From Hyphomicrobiales bacterium (GTDB lineage: Bacteria > Pseudomonadota > Alphaproteobacteria > Rhizobiales > JAUVMS01): a stretch of 8,602 nucleotides of DNA. Numbering within the stretch: the first letter of the stretch is position 1; the number at the start of each line of letters is the position of its first letter. Of the stretch, positions 1-6,519 are shown piece after piece. Under the pieces are notes generated by a model. That model saw only the letters and a list, made by a program, of their open reading frames with translations. It searched no databases and was not told the origin of the DNA. The translations under genes were made by a program, and so were the position numbers. Location of the stretch: contig JAUVMS010000117.1 in the NCBI GenBank assembly GCA_030600135.1, forward strand, positions 1-8,602, written 5' to 3'.

Positions 1-94
1 CGGGCTCCGTGTCTCGCGCCAATTCGGCACGATGTGCACAGCCAGCAACCACAAGCACCGCAAAAAGACACAGGTGCACCCGACGCAACGACAT
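1..94 (-). CDS. Lipoprotein, N-terminal fragment (possible polysaccharide export protein)
   Basis: Reading the minus strand from an ATG at 92-94 gives 31 codons before the window edge, with no stop. The protein begins with a textbook lipoprotein signal: basic n-region (SLRR), hydrophobic core (VHLCLFAVLVV) and lipobox V-A-G-C with the acceptor cysteine at residue 19, followed by AHRAELARDTEP. A Shine-Dalgarno-like AAAGGA lies 9 nt upstream of the ATG (plus-strand 104-109). These are direct observations; together they make a real translated start likely. The protein would be lipidated and anchored in the envelope. Which lipoprotein it is cannot be read from 31 residues. Because it is divergent from a Wzz-type co-polymerase, a Wza-like outer-membrane export lipoprotein (Poly_export family) is a reasonable inference, but only an inference. 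The rest of the gene lies outside the window. Confidence 0.7.
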   Translation of the reverse strand, partial: MSLRRVHLCLFAVLVVAGCAHRAELARDTEP

Positions 95-262
95 GACTCA
101 CAATCCTTTACAAAGAAAACACCTCGTACATGTGCTCACTTTCCCCTAGCTTGGTTAACAAAGCCTAAGTACACGTACTAATTTGCTGCGGTTAAGTGTT
201 TGGTTACGTCGTTCGCGCACTAATTGAGTGGACCAGCGAACAAAACCTTTTGGGTGGCGCGC
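95..262. promoter_or_regulatory. Divergent intergenic region with candidate promoter and operator-like palindrome
   Basis: This 168-bp stretch separates the minus-strand lipoprotein start from the plus-strand co-polymerase start. A candidate sigma70-like promoter for the co-polymerase is TTAACA (155-160, 5/6 match to the -35 consensus), a 16-nt spacer and ACTAAT (177-182, 4/6). A 12-bp inverted repeat, AGTAC-AC-GTACT (168-179), lies across the spacer and the first bases of the -10, which is where a repressor operator often sits. GGTTAA-like words also recur at 153, 190 and 202 (GGTTAC). No convincing promoter for the lipoprotein was found on the minus strand. The motifs are seen; promoter and operator function is inferred. 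Confidence 0.35.
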
Positions 263-2455
263 ATGCAATCCAGTCCTCCGCATCACGGCTCAGACGATAT
301 TGACATTACATCTCTGTGGCGCGCGGTGATGCGCAACAAATGGAGGCTGGCGGCCGCCGTGTTGTGTGTCGGCGCATTCACCTATTTTGTTCTCGCCACG
401 ATGACGCCGAAGTATCTCGCCCAGACACGGATCCTCATCGAGCGCGAGAAATCGTTGGTCGCGCGGCCCAACGCCCAAAAGAACCTGACCGAGGCCGATC
501 GCATCGACAAGGAAGCTGTTGTTAGTCAGGTTCAGGTCCTAAACTCGCGTGACCTCGCAAGCGATGTCGTAACCCGCCTGCAACTCAAGAAGCGGCCAGA
601 ACTGAACGCTGCCCTGGTTCAGAAGAACATGATCGGACAGCTTTTAGCGCTCGGCGGAATTGGCGGTGTGGATGCTCGCCTAACTGAAGAAGAGCGCGTG
701 CTTGATGCTTTCGAAGACGGGCTCACTGTGTTTCCCATTCCCAACTCACGGGTTATCGCCGTTGAATTCTTGGCCGCAGATGCCAAACTCGCCGCCGACA
801 TCGCCAACAGATTGTCAGACAGCTATCTCGAGTGGCAACACGGTCGTCGGATTAGCGAGAATAAGGACACCAGCATCTGGCTCAGCAAGAAGATTGCTGA
901 GTTGCGCGACGAGGTTGAGGCCGCCGAAGCCGAGCTAGAATCATTCCGTGCCAAATCCGGCCTTGTCAAAGGTCAGAACAACGTCACGCTAAATGCCCAG
1001 CAGCTATCGGAGTTGAGCAGCCAGCTCACCCTGGCAAAGGCGCAAAAAAGTGAAGCTGAGGCGCGTGCGAGATCGATCGCCAAAATGTTGGAGCTTGGCA
1101 CAGTCGACGCGGCGCCCGAGGTCCTCAAGTCGCCACTCATTCAACGCCTCCTGGAACAGCGTGTGGCTGTTCAGCGACAACTCTCTGAACTATCCGCCAC
1201 CTTGCTGCCGGCCCACCCCCGCATGCGCCAGTTAAACTCTGAGTTGCGAGGTCTGAGAAAGCAAATTCGCGCCGAGGCCCGCAAAGTGGTCAGGGGTCTT
1301 AAGAACGAGGCAAAGATTGCCGGTGTGCGCGAGGCATCGCTACGCGAAAGTCTCGAGGAAGCGCGCGCCGACACCGAGCAGCTGAGCGGCAACCAAGCTC
1401 ACCTCAGTGTCTTGGAGAGGGAAGCCAAGTCAAAACGCGAACTCTACGAGAACTATGTCTCCCAGCATGGCGATACGAGCCGGCGGAGCGATGAGAGTAC
1501 GCTACCAATTTATGCCCGGATCTTTCAGCGCGCACGCGCCTCCAGTATTCCCACCTTTCCAAAGAAAGGCCCGATCGCGGTTCTCGCCATGGTCGCGACG
1601 CTTTTTTTGGGCCTTGCCATCGTGGTTACTCGTCAGCTTTTGACAGGCGCGCGCTCCACCTCGCCAGACTACGCCGCGTCAGCTGACGAGGCGCGACCCT
1701 CGCCGGCAGCGACCCAGGCACCGCCAGCCCTCGATCGCGTTGTGCCGGTCCTGACCCAGAGTAAGGCGCGCTCAGAGCGAGGCTCCGCACCGCTCGCGAC
1801 AGCACCGCGTGCCATGCTCACATCGATCGATATGGTCGCCAAGCGCTTGCAGCAACTTGCTCAATCGACGCCGGGCTATCGCACGCTCCTCGTCAACGCC
1901 ACTCCGGCCGATCAGTGGAGTGGCGAGGCGTTTGAATTGGCTGAGCACCTGAGCAACGCCGGCAAACGCGTTGTCGTCACCGAGTGGACAGCGCCCACTG
2001 AAGTCAAAGTGCATGGTGCCGATTTGAGCCAGCCCAGCGGACTTCTAGATTTGATTGCCGGGACTGCGAATTTTGAGGACGTCGTTCATTGCGCACCAGA
2101 CAGCTCGGTGAACTTTATTCCTTCTGGCAACGTCGAGGTCGAGATTGATCCGAGCGACGAGGTCGAACGTCTCAATCTGGCATTTGACGCCCTCGACCAG
2201 ACCTATGATCATGTCTTGATAACGGGTTCGCTGGCAGCTGCGCGCGAATTCCTGATCAAGATCGGCGGCCGGCTCGAGGCATGCATTCTCATTGCCAACG
2301 GTTCGATCTCGGAACCGCAGTCCCAAAACCTGCTCGATGAGCTCGCCCGCAGCCTGCCAAAGGGCGAGGTGATGCGCTATGGTCCGAACGCACTGAAGCA
2401 GCGTCACGAGGGCGCGGGCAGCGCAGGCACCGCAGGCTCAACAGCCGCGATCTAA
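263..2455 (+). CDS. Wzz/GNVR polysaccharide co-polymerase with degenerate BY-kinase-like C-terminal domain
   Basis: Inner-membrane protein of the family that sets chain length and couples polymerisation to export of exopolysaccharide or capsule. From the ATG at 263 (730 aa): short cytoplasmic N-terminus, TM1 about residues 27-47, Wzz domain over roughly residues 13-105, periplasmic coiled coils about 209-277 and 302-399, a GNVR-like segment before the typical proline-containing stretch IPTFPKKGP (429-437), TM2 about 438-457, a Pro/Ala/Ser-rich linker about 458-527, and a cytoplasmic fold resembling tyrosine autokinases at about 540-707. That last domain lacks Walker A, A' and B residues, and the tail has no tyrosine cluster. 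Start choice: TTG 224 and GTG 254 are in-frame alternatives, but 224 has no Shine-Dalgarno, whereas ATG 263 follows GGGTGG by 5 nt. It is divergent from a lipoprotein gene. The family call is firm; the lack of kinase activity is inferred. Confidence 0.9.
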   Translation: MQSSPPHHGSDDIDITSLWRAVMRNKWRLAAAVLCVGAFTYFVLATMTPKYLAQTRILIEREKSLVARPNAQKNLTEADRIDKEAVVSQVQVLNSRDLASDVVTRLQLKKRPELNAALVQKNMIGQLLALGGIGGVDARLTEEERVLDAFEDGLTVFPIPNSRVIAVEFLAADAKLAADIANRLSDSYLEWQHGRRISENKDTSIWLSKKIAELRDEVEAAEAELESFRAKSGLVKGQNNVTLNAQQLSELSSQLTLAKAQKSEAEARARSIAKMLELGTVDAAPEVLKSPLIQRLLEQRVAVQRQLSELSATLLPAHPRMRQLNSELRGLRKQIRAEARKVVRGLKNEAKIAGVREASLRESLEEARADTEQLSGNQAHLSVLEREAKSKRELYENYVSQHGDTSRRSDESTLPIYARIFQRARASSIPTFPKKGPIAVLAMVATLFLGLAIVVTRQLLTGARSTSPDYAASADEARPSPAATQAPPALDRVVPVLTQSKARSERGSAPLATAPRAMLTSIDMVAKRLQQLAQSTPGYRTLLVNATPADQWSGEAFELAEHLSNAGKRVVVTEWTAPTEVKVHGADLSQPSGLLDLIAGTANFEDVVHCAPDSSVNFIPSGNVEVEIDPSDEVERLNLAFDALDQTYDHVLITGSLAAAREFLIKIGGRLEACILIANGSISEPQSQNLLDELARSLPKGEVMRYGPNALKQRHEGAGSAGTAGSTAAI

Positions 2456-2596
2456 CCAGCCGCACGAAACCGGCGGTCGATGAGCGCGGAGATTATTCAC
2501 GCCAGGCCTTGCCGTCGGTCCTGCGTATTGCCCGCCGAAACGCCATGCAAGACGGCCAATCGCGTCCACGCGGGATTGCGAGAATCTGATCACGCT
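2456..2596. other. Intergenic gap between convergent genes
   Basis: This 141-bp stretch lies between the stop codons of the co-polymerase (plus) and the GNAT-like gene (minus). I see no convincing ORF. There is a short GC hairpin, CGCG-TCCA-CGCG, at 2561-2572, but no adjacent T-run on either strand, so an intrinsic terminator cannot be claimed. No repeat or insertion-sequence end is visible. Confidence 0.5.
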
Positions 2597-3835
2597 CTAT
2601 TTGATCGGGATTGAGCCGCCGCCACGCAATTTGCGGCGTAGCGATTTCGCCGACTGGAAGAGTTGTGGGTTGTCTTTGATCATGCGCTTGATGAGGTGCT
2701 TTGCTTGCGTTGGTTGAGTCAACGGCCTAACTGTTCTCCTCTGAAACTTGTTTGAGTCTGCGAGCGGTTTGGAGTCAGCCGCCCAGGCAGTTTTGACAGG
2801 CCCCTCCCCGCTGCCAAAATCGAACACCTTGCAGCCACGGCGCGAGCGCTCGGCAATCTGTTCGCGAATGAGAATTTGCCCCGGCGACCAACGCCGCATA
2901 TCCTTGCCCGTCAACGACGCGGTTAGCAGATAGAAGCGATCGTCGTATGTCATGCCGTTGTATGTCGCGATGATTTCATCGTCGATGGTAATTGCATTGT
3001 AGGTGACGCAGGGGTCGTCCGCCGTTTTGGCAATCTCGCGATAGAAATTCTCGATTGCGGGATCGGCAAAGACGTTGCTAATGCCTTGGGCCGCAAATTG
3101 CTTGGACTTTTGCTCAAGAAAGACATCCAAAATGCGGATGCGTTCAGCTGGAGTGCTGGCTTCAACAACCTCATATTGGCCGAGCTTGCGCTCCTTTCGC
3201 GCGAGCGAGCTGCGCGATCGCTTGCCAAACCGTTCATTGTAGAGTGCATCGAAATCGCCGCGCAGTTGCATTTCGTAAGAGCAATCGGCCGATTGCTGAC
3301 TGGCGAGCAGAGCGAACGGATTGTCGCGCCCGTCCCAAATCATCGGCTGATTGAAGAGATGCACCGCGGCGATATCCGAACGCTCCCGCGCGATCGTTCG
3401 AAAGAGATTTTGCAATAATCCGGGTTCGAGTTCTGCAAACACATCACTGCGAACAAATCCAAGATTGTAGTTTGAATGACCTTGTCCGAGCCAACCCAGA
3501 ACGGTCGTGCCGAACTTGCGGGTCAGTGCGAACGGCAACAGAAATGCTACATTGTCTTGCTGGTCGCGCCCGACGACGAACAATGGCTCCTCGCCCCAGG
3601 CTTCGGCCACATTTTCGCACCATGCACTGGTCCAAACGTAGGATTGGTAGAGACAACCGATACCGTGCTGCTCGAGCTCTCGCCAAACATCTGCCAAGGG
3701 CTTGTGTTCGCCATGCAAACTCACCGTGAACGGCAGTGCCGCATCCTGCGGTTTCGCGCGCAATAGCGATCGTTGTCCGGAGCCATCGATAGTTCCAGCC
3801 GTTTGGCGCAGGCGCAGTGCCGCTGATGAGGTCAT
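2597..3835 (-). CDS. GNAT-fold acyltransferase, CelD/BcsL-like (Acetyltransf_6)
   Basis: A 412-residue soluble protein resembling the CelD/BcsL group, a double-GNAT fold related to FemAB and often found in exopolysaccharide loci. Seen in sequence: an N-terminal half with LYQSYVWTSAW (62-72) and a strand-rich stretch FVVGRDQQDNVAFLLPFAL (86-104); a basic motif KRSRSSLARKERKL (205-218) typical of the family just before the second GNAT half; IATYNGMTYDDRFYLLTAS (289-307); SPGQILIREQIAE (317-329); and CKVFDFGSGEGPVKTAWA (335-352), matching the family's FDFG-x-G-(x)-YK-x-x-W block, with Val where Tyr is usual. There is no signal peptide or membrane helix. The only early ATG is the one used; its Shine-Dalgarno is weak and the first 35 residues look non-conserved, so GTG at residue 38 is an alternative. 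It is divergent from the deacetylase gene. The acceptor is unknown; transfer of an acyl group in polysaccharide synthesis is inferred from family and context. Confidence 0.85.
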   Translation of the reverse strand: MTSSAALRLRQTAGTIDGSGQRSLLRAKPQDAALPFTVSLHGEHKPLADVWRELEQHGIGCLYQSYVWTSAWCENVAEAWGEEPLFVVGRDQQDNVAFLLPFALTRKFGTTVLGWLGQGHSNYNLGFVRSDVFAELEPGLLQNLFRTIARERSDIAAVHLFNQPMIWDGRDNPFALLASQQSADCSYEMQLRGDFDALYNERFGKRSRSSLARKERKLGQYEVVEASTPAERIRILDVFLEQKSKQFAAQGISNVFADPAIENFYREIAKTADDPCVTYNAITIDDEIIATYNGMTYDDRFYLLTASLTGKDMRRWSPGQILIREQIAERSRRGCKVFDFGSGEGPVKTAWAADSKPLADSNKFQRRTVRPLTQPTQAKHLIKRMIKDNPQLFQSAKSLRRKLRGGGSIPIK

Positions 3836-3993
3836 TTGGTTCTACTCGTATCGACGTTGGTGAATGTGTTGACGCTTTTGAAATAGTAATCCCGCAGAAT
3901 TTGCCGGAAACTTACACGAACAAACTTAAAGAGCTGTAAGCTGTGGCTTGAGGCCTCTGCAGCCGCCCTAGCGCAATCGGAATGAGCATCTAG
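3836..3993. promoter_or_regulatory. Divergent intergenic region, GNAT-like gene / deacetylase
   Basis: This 158-bp stretch must hold the promoters of both flanking genes. A good -35-like TTGACG lies at 3869-3874 on the plus strand, but the nearest acceptable -10-like word, CAGAAT (3895-3900), is 20 nt away, so I do not call a promoter. Other visible elements are a tandem AGCTGT at 3932-3937 and 3939-3944 and an 8-bp palindrome GAGGCCTC at 3950-3957. An ATG at 3982 upstream of the deacetylase runs into TAG after three codons, which excludes a longer start there. Confidence 0.4.
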
Positions 3994-5049
3994 ATGAGTC
4001 GCCGCTCGACCAAGATCCTCAAAACGGTCTTGGACACGTTATATTACACCAAGGGTTACAAGGCCTTGGCACCGATCACCCAAGGTGTTGGCGCGATTTT
4101 CATGCTGCACCAAGTCGACCCGGCACCAATTCAAGATTTCGAACCCAACCGCATTCTGAAGGTTTCACCAGATTTCCTCGAACAGGTGATCGATGGTGTG
4201 CTGGAGGCTGGCTACGACGTCATCTCGCTCGACGAGGCCCATTGGCGCCTACAGGAAGGCGAGTTCGAGCGCTCCTTTGTGTGCTTTACGTTTGATGACG
4301 GCTATCGCGACAATTGGGAGCACGCCTATCCGATATTCCGGCAATACGATTTGCCATTCGCAATCTACGTGCCGTGCGAATTTGCCGACGGGCGGGGCGA
4401 TTTGTGGTGGCTCGCACTCGAGCACCTCATTCGCGACAACGATCGTTTCGTGGTCAGAATGCACGGCGAGGACCGGGTTTTTGAATGCGCAACGATCGAG
4501 GACAAGGACGCCACTTATCACACCGTATATTGGTGGCTGCGGGGCCTGGACGAAACCGAGGCGCGGGGAATTGTCGCCGATCTCTGTCGCAGTGTCGGTT
4601 TCGATCAACAGGCGCTTTGCGAAACGCTCGTGATGGACTGGCAGGAGATCAAAGCCATTGCCAATGATCCCTTGGTCACCATCGGTGGTCACACCAAGGG
4701 GCATTTTGCGCTTTCCAGGCTCAGCCTCGCCCAGGCCCGCTTCCAGGTCGAGGAAAACCTTACGCGTCTCGAGCACGAGCTTGGCACGCGGCCCACTCAC
4801 TTCAGTTTTCCCTACGGCTGCGAGCAGAGCGCCGGTCCACGCGAGTTTGCGCTGTTGCGAGAAATGGGGATGAAGACCGCCGTCACCACCCGAAAGGGTC
4901 TCATCTATGCTGAGCACTATCGCCATCTGACAGCATTGCCCCGCGTTTCACTGAACGGCGATTACCAGGACATGCGTTATCTGACGGTGCTATTGAGCGG
5001 CGCGCCTTTTGTCGTTTGGAACCGCTTTCGCAAAATCGACGCGGCCTGA
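3994..5049 (+). CDS. NodB-type polysaccharide deacetylase (carbohydrate esterase 4)
   Basis: A 351-residue member of the CE4/NodB family, metal-dependent enzymes that remove N- or O-acetyl groups from polysaccharides. Motif 1 is TFDDGYRDN (99-107), supplying the catalytic base and metal Asp (D101, D102). Motif 2 is GGHTKGH (231-237), with metal ligands H233 and H237. Motif 3 is the SFPYG block (271-275). Between motifs 1 and 2 is an insertion of about 100 residues (about 130-230) containing DLWWLALEHLI, as in many longer bacterial exopolysaccharide-locus deacetylases. No signal peptide is evident at the N-terminus (basic, MSRRSTKILK), so it may act in the cytoplasm or at the inner face of the membrane. 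The start has only a weak Shine-Dalgarno; an upstream in-frame ATG at 3982 is blocked by TAG at 3991. It ends 12 nt before the convergent DUF2842 gene. The acetylated substrate is not known; a surface polymer or its lipid-linked precursor fits the neighbours. Confidence 0.92.
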   Translation: MSRRSTKILKTVLDTLYYTKGYKALAPITQGVGAIFMLHQVDPAPIQDFEPNRILKVSPDFLEQVIDGVLEAGYDVISLDEAHWRLQEGEFERSFVCFTFDDGYRDNWEHAYPIFRQYDLPFAIYVPCEFADGRGDLWWLALEHLIRDNDRFVVRMHGEDRVFECATIEDKDATYHTVYWWLRGLDETEARGIVADLCRSVGFDQQALCETLVMDWQEIKAIANDPLVTIGGHTKGHFALSRLSLAQARFQVEENLTRLEHELGTRPTHFSFPYGCEQSAGPREFALLREMGMKTAVTTRKGLIYAEHYRHLTALPRVSLNGDYQDMRYLTVLLSGAPFVVWNRFRKIDAA

Positions 5050-5061
5050 CTGAACCAGATT

Positions 5062-5301
5062 TCAATTCGTTCGGACTTGTGGATCTGAGATCTCGTCCGG
5101 GTCCGGCCGAGACATCCAGCGTATCAGCAGTCCTGCCGGCGGCACCCAGGCGAGCCCGGCAACCGCATAGTAGAGCAACTGGGCGAGACCGTTTGCGTCT
5201 GGCAGGATGCCGACGCCGATCGCCATGGCAACCAACGAATAGATCGCCAAGAACAGCAGTAAACCGATCGTGCCAAAAAACTTTCTGGTGCGCATTCGCA
5301 A
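5062..5301 (-). CDS. DUF2842 small inner-membrane protein
   Basis: A 79-residue protein with two predicted membrane helices, about residues 8-31 and 39-62, a short loop with LPDANGLAQ, and a charged tail (RPDPDEISD). The pattern MRMRTRKFFGTIGLL, then LLYYAVAGLAWVPPAGLLIRWM, matches what I know of DUF2842, a family of unknown function mostly in Alphaproteobacteria. Start choice: the ORF opens with TTG at 5299-5301, eight nt after a good GGAAG Shine-Dalgarno (plus-strand 5310-5314), while the ATG two codons later (5293-5295) is 14 nt away; TTG is therefore preferred, though ATG is possible. It is divergent from the heme A synthase, sharing a 112-bp promoter region, which suggests but does not prove a role linked to the terminal oxidase or membrane respiration. 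It converges with the deacetylase. Confidence 0.85.
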   Translation of the reverse strand: MRMRTRKFFGTIGLLLFLAIYSLVAMAIGVGILPDANGLAQLLYYAVAGLAWVPPAGLLIRWMSRPDPDEISDPQVRTN

Positions 5302-5413
5302 GTTATCATCTTCCCTTCGAGGATGCGGTTACACGCGCGCATCGGGCGCATTGCAAGGTGCCTCGCCTAAGGCATATGCCAAGCAGTAGGCGGCGACAGC
5401 AACTGAGGACCGA
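5302..5413. promoter_or_regulatory. Shared divergent promoter region with nested inverted repeats
   Basis: This 112-bp region lies between the DUF2842 gene (minus) and heme A synthase (plus). A perfect 10-bp palindrome GGCATATGCC (5371-5380) lies inside a wider inverted repeat, CGCCTA (5364-5369) and TAGGCG (5387-5392). A weak plus-strand promoter is possible: TTGCAA at 5351-5356 with a -10-like CATATG at 5373-5378, which would put the palindrome over the -10. The heme A synthase has GAGG at 5405-5408, 5 nt before its ATG. Repeats and Shine-Dalgarno are seen; promoter and regulator binding are inferred. Confidence 0.35.
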
Positions 5414-6496
5414 ATGCTGCACGAGGCGACGACAACAAACAAGACACATCTCCCAAGCGTGGGCGCAATGGGCGTGATCCGTCTCTGGCTCCTTGTCGTC
5501 GCCGCGCTCATCTTCATCATGGTGCTGGTGGGCGGCGCCACCAGACTGACCGATTCGGGCCTATCGATCACCGAATGGCTGCCGATCCTCGGCGCGATAC
5601 CGCCCTTGAGCGAAGCCGATTGGCAGGCGGCGTTCGCCAAATACCAGCAAATCCCCGAGTATGAGCGCGTCAACTTCGGCATGAGCTTGACCGAGTTCAA
5701 GTTCATCTATTGGTGGGAATGGGGCCACCGATTGCTCGGGCGCTTGATCGGCATGGCCTTTTTGCTCCCATTTCTCGCACTTTGGCTAACGGGCCGCATT
5801 CCCCGCCCACTGATGCCCAAACTCGTTGTAATTTTCATCCTCGGCGGACTTCAAGGGCTGCTCGGCTGGTACATGGTCAAGAGTGGCTTGGTCGACCGCG
5901 TCGATGTCAGCCAATACCGCCTCGCCGCACATTTGGGTCTCGCGGTATTGATTTACGGCTATGTTTTGTGGGTCATTTTGGATTTGGGCAGGGCTCGGCC
6001 GGAGACCTCCAAGGCGGGCCCGAACTGGCAAGCATACTCCGCTCTCACCCTCGCCGGTCTGATCTATGGTCAGATCATCCTCGGGGCGTTCGTTGCGGGA
6101 ATGCGCGCGGGCCTCGCTCACAACACCTGGCCCTTGATGGATGGCCAATGGTTGCCTGAGGGTTTGCTGGTCATGACGCCCTGGTGGCGCAACCTGTTCG
6201 AAAATGCACTGACCGTGCAATTCGACCACCGCATTCTTGCCTATGTCATCTGCGCATGGGTGGTGGTTCATGGCTGGAGGGTCTGGCGCCTGAGCCAATC
6301 CGAAAACCTAGTTCGAGCGAGCGCACTTCTCCTGGCCCTCGCGGCGTATTTTCAAGCCGTGCTCGGCATTTGGACGCTGCTGGCCCACGTGCCCATCGGC
6401 CTCGGACTCTTGCATCAGGCGGGCGCCCTCGTTCTATTCTCCGTTGCCATTTGGCATGTCCACGCGGTGCTCAAAGGGCGCCACGCGTTGCCATAG
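5414..6496 (+). CDS. ctaA: Heme A synthase (COX15/CtaA)
   Basis: An integral membrane enzyme that oxidises the C8 methyl of heme O to the formyl group of heme A, the cofactor of aa3-type cytochrome oxidases. The 360 residues carry about eight helices (roughly 23-42, 106-124, 136-152, 169-190, 207-228, 272-288, 302-324, 327-348), the full length for the alphaproteobacterial/mitochondrial COX15 type. Diagnostic motifs are GGATRLTDSGLSITEW (40-55), WWEWGHR (100-106), GLQGLLGWYMVKSGL (145-159), RLAAHL (169-174), AGLAHNTWPLMDG (232-244), FENALTVQFDHR (262-273) and LGLLHQAGAL (330-339). The four expected heme-ligand histidines are H105, H173, H272 and H334. The extracytoplasmic loop cysteine pair of Bacillus-type CtaA is absent. 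ATG 5414 is preferred, with GAGG 5 nt upstream; M19 is an alternative. No oxidase subunits are in the window. It converges with argC. Confidence 0.97.
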   Translation: MLHEATTTNKTHLPSVGAMGVIRLWLLVVAALIFIMVLVGGATRLTDSGLSITEWLPILGAIPPLSEADWQAAFAKYQQIPEYERVNFGMSLTEFKFIYWWEWGHRLLGRLIGMAFLLPFLALWLTGRIPRPLMPKLVVIFILGGLQGLLGWYMVKSGLVDRVDVSQYRLAAHLGLAVLIYGYVLWVILDLGRARPETSKAGPNWQAYSALTLAGLIYGQIILGAFVAGMRAGLAHNTWPLMDGQWLPEGLLVMTPWWRNLFENALTVQFDHRILAYVICAWVVVHGWRVWRLSQSENLVRASALLLALAAYFQAVLGIWTLLAHVPIGLGLLHQAGALVLFSVAIWHVHAVLKGRHALP

Positions 6497-6501
6497 CGGA
6501 C

Positions 6502-6519
6502 GCTGGCGGCATCGCCGGC
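6502..6519. terminator. Stem-loop in the heme A synthase / argC convergent gap
   Basis: GCTGGCG (6502-6508), loop GCAT, CGCCGGC (6513-6519) forms a 7-bp stem with one G-U pair (6504/6517). It fills most of the 23-nt gap between the two convergent stop codons. There is no T-run on either side, so it is not a canonical intrinsic terminator. It could act as a shared 3' stabilising hairpin or a weak bidirectional terminator. The structure is seen; its function is inferred. Confidence 0.4.

Noticed and set aside
224..262. TTG (224) or GTG (254) as the start of the co-polymerase
   Set aside because: No Shine-Dalgarno precedes the TTG, and the extra 13 residues look non-conserved. Not excluded, but ATG 263 is better supported.
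2045..2407. 120-residue open frame antisense to the co-polymerase kinase-like domain
   Set aside because: No domain is recognised, and the plus-strand frame is continuous and family-matching across this interval.
2561..2572. Intrinsic terminator between the co-polymerase and the GNAT-like gene
   Set aside because: The stem is only four to five pairs and no T-run follows on either strand.
3869..3900. Sigma70 promoter for the deacetylase at TTGACG
   Set aside because: The only -10-like word is 20 nt away, outside normal spacing.
4249..4926. 225-residue open frame antisense to the polysaccharide deacetylase
   Set aside because: It lies wholly opposite a gene with intact catalytic motifs, has no recognisable domain, and is explained by codon bias in a GC-rich gene.
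5016..5477. 153-residue plus-strand frame spanning the deacetylase end, the DUF2842 gene and the heme A synthase start
   Set aside because: Low-complexity Arg/Pro/Ser-rich translation typical of an out-of-frame read; it overlaps three better-supported genes.
5786..6298. 170-residue open frame antisense to heme A synthase
   Set aside because: It is a shadow of the strongly conserved membrane protein on the other strand; its composition is not protein-like and it shows no motif.
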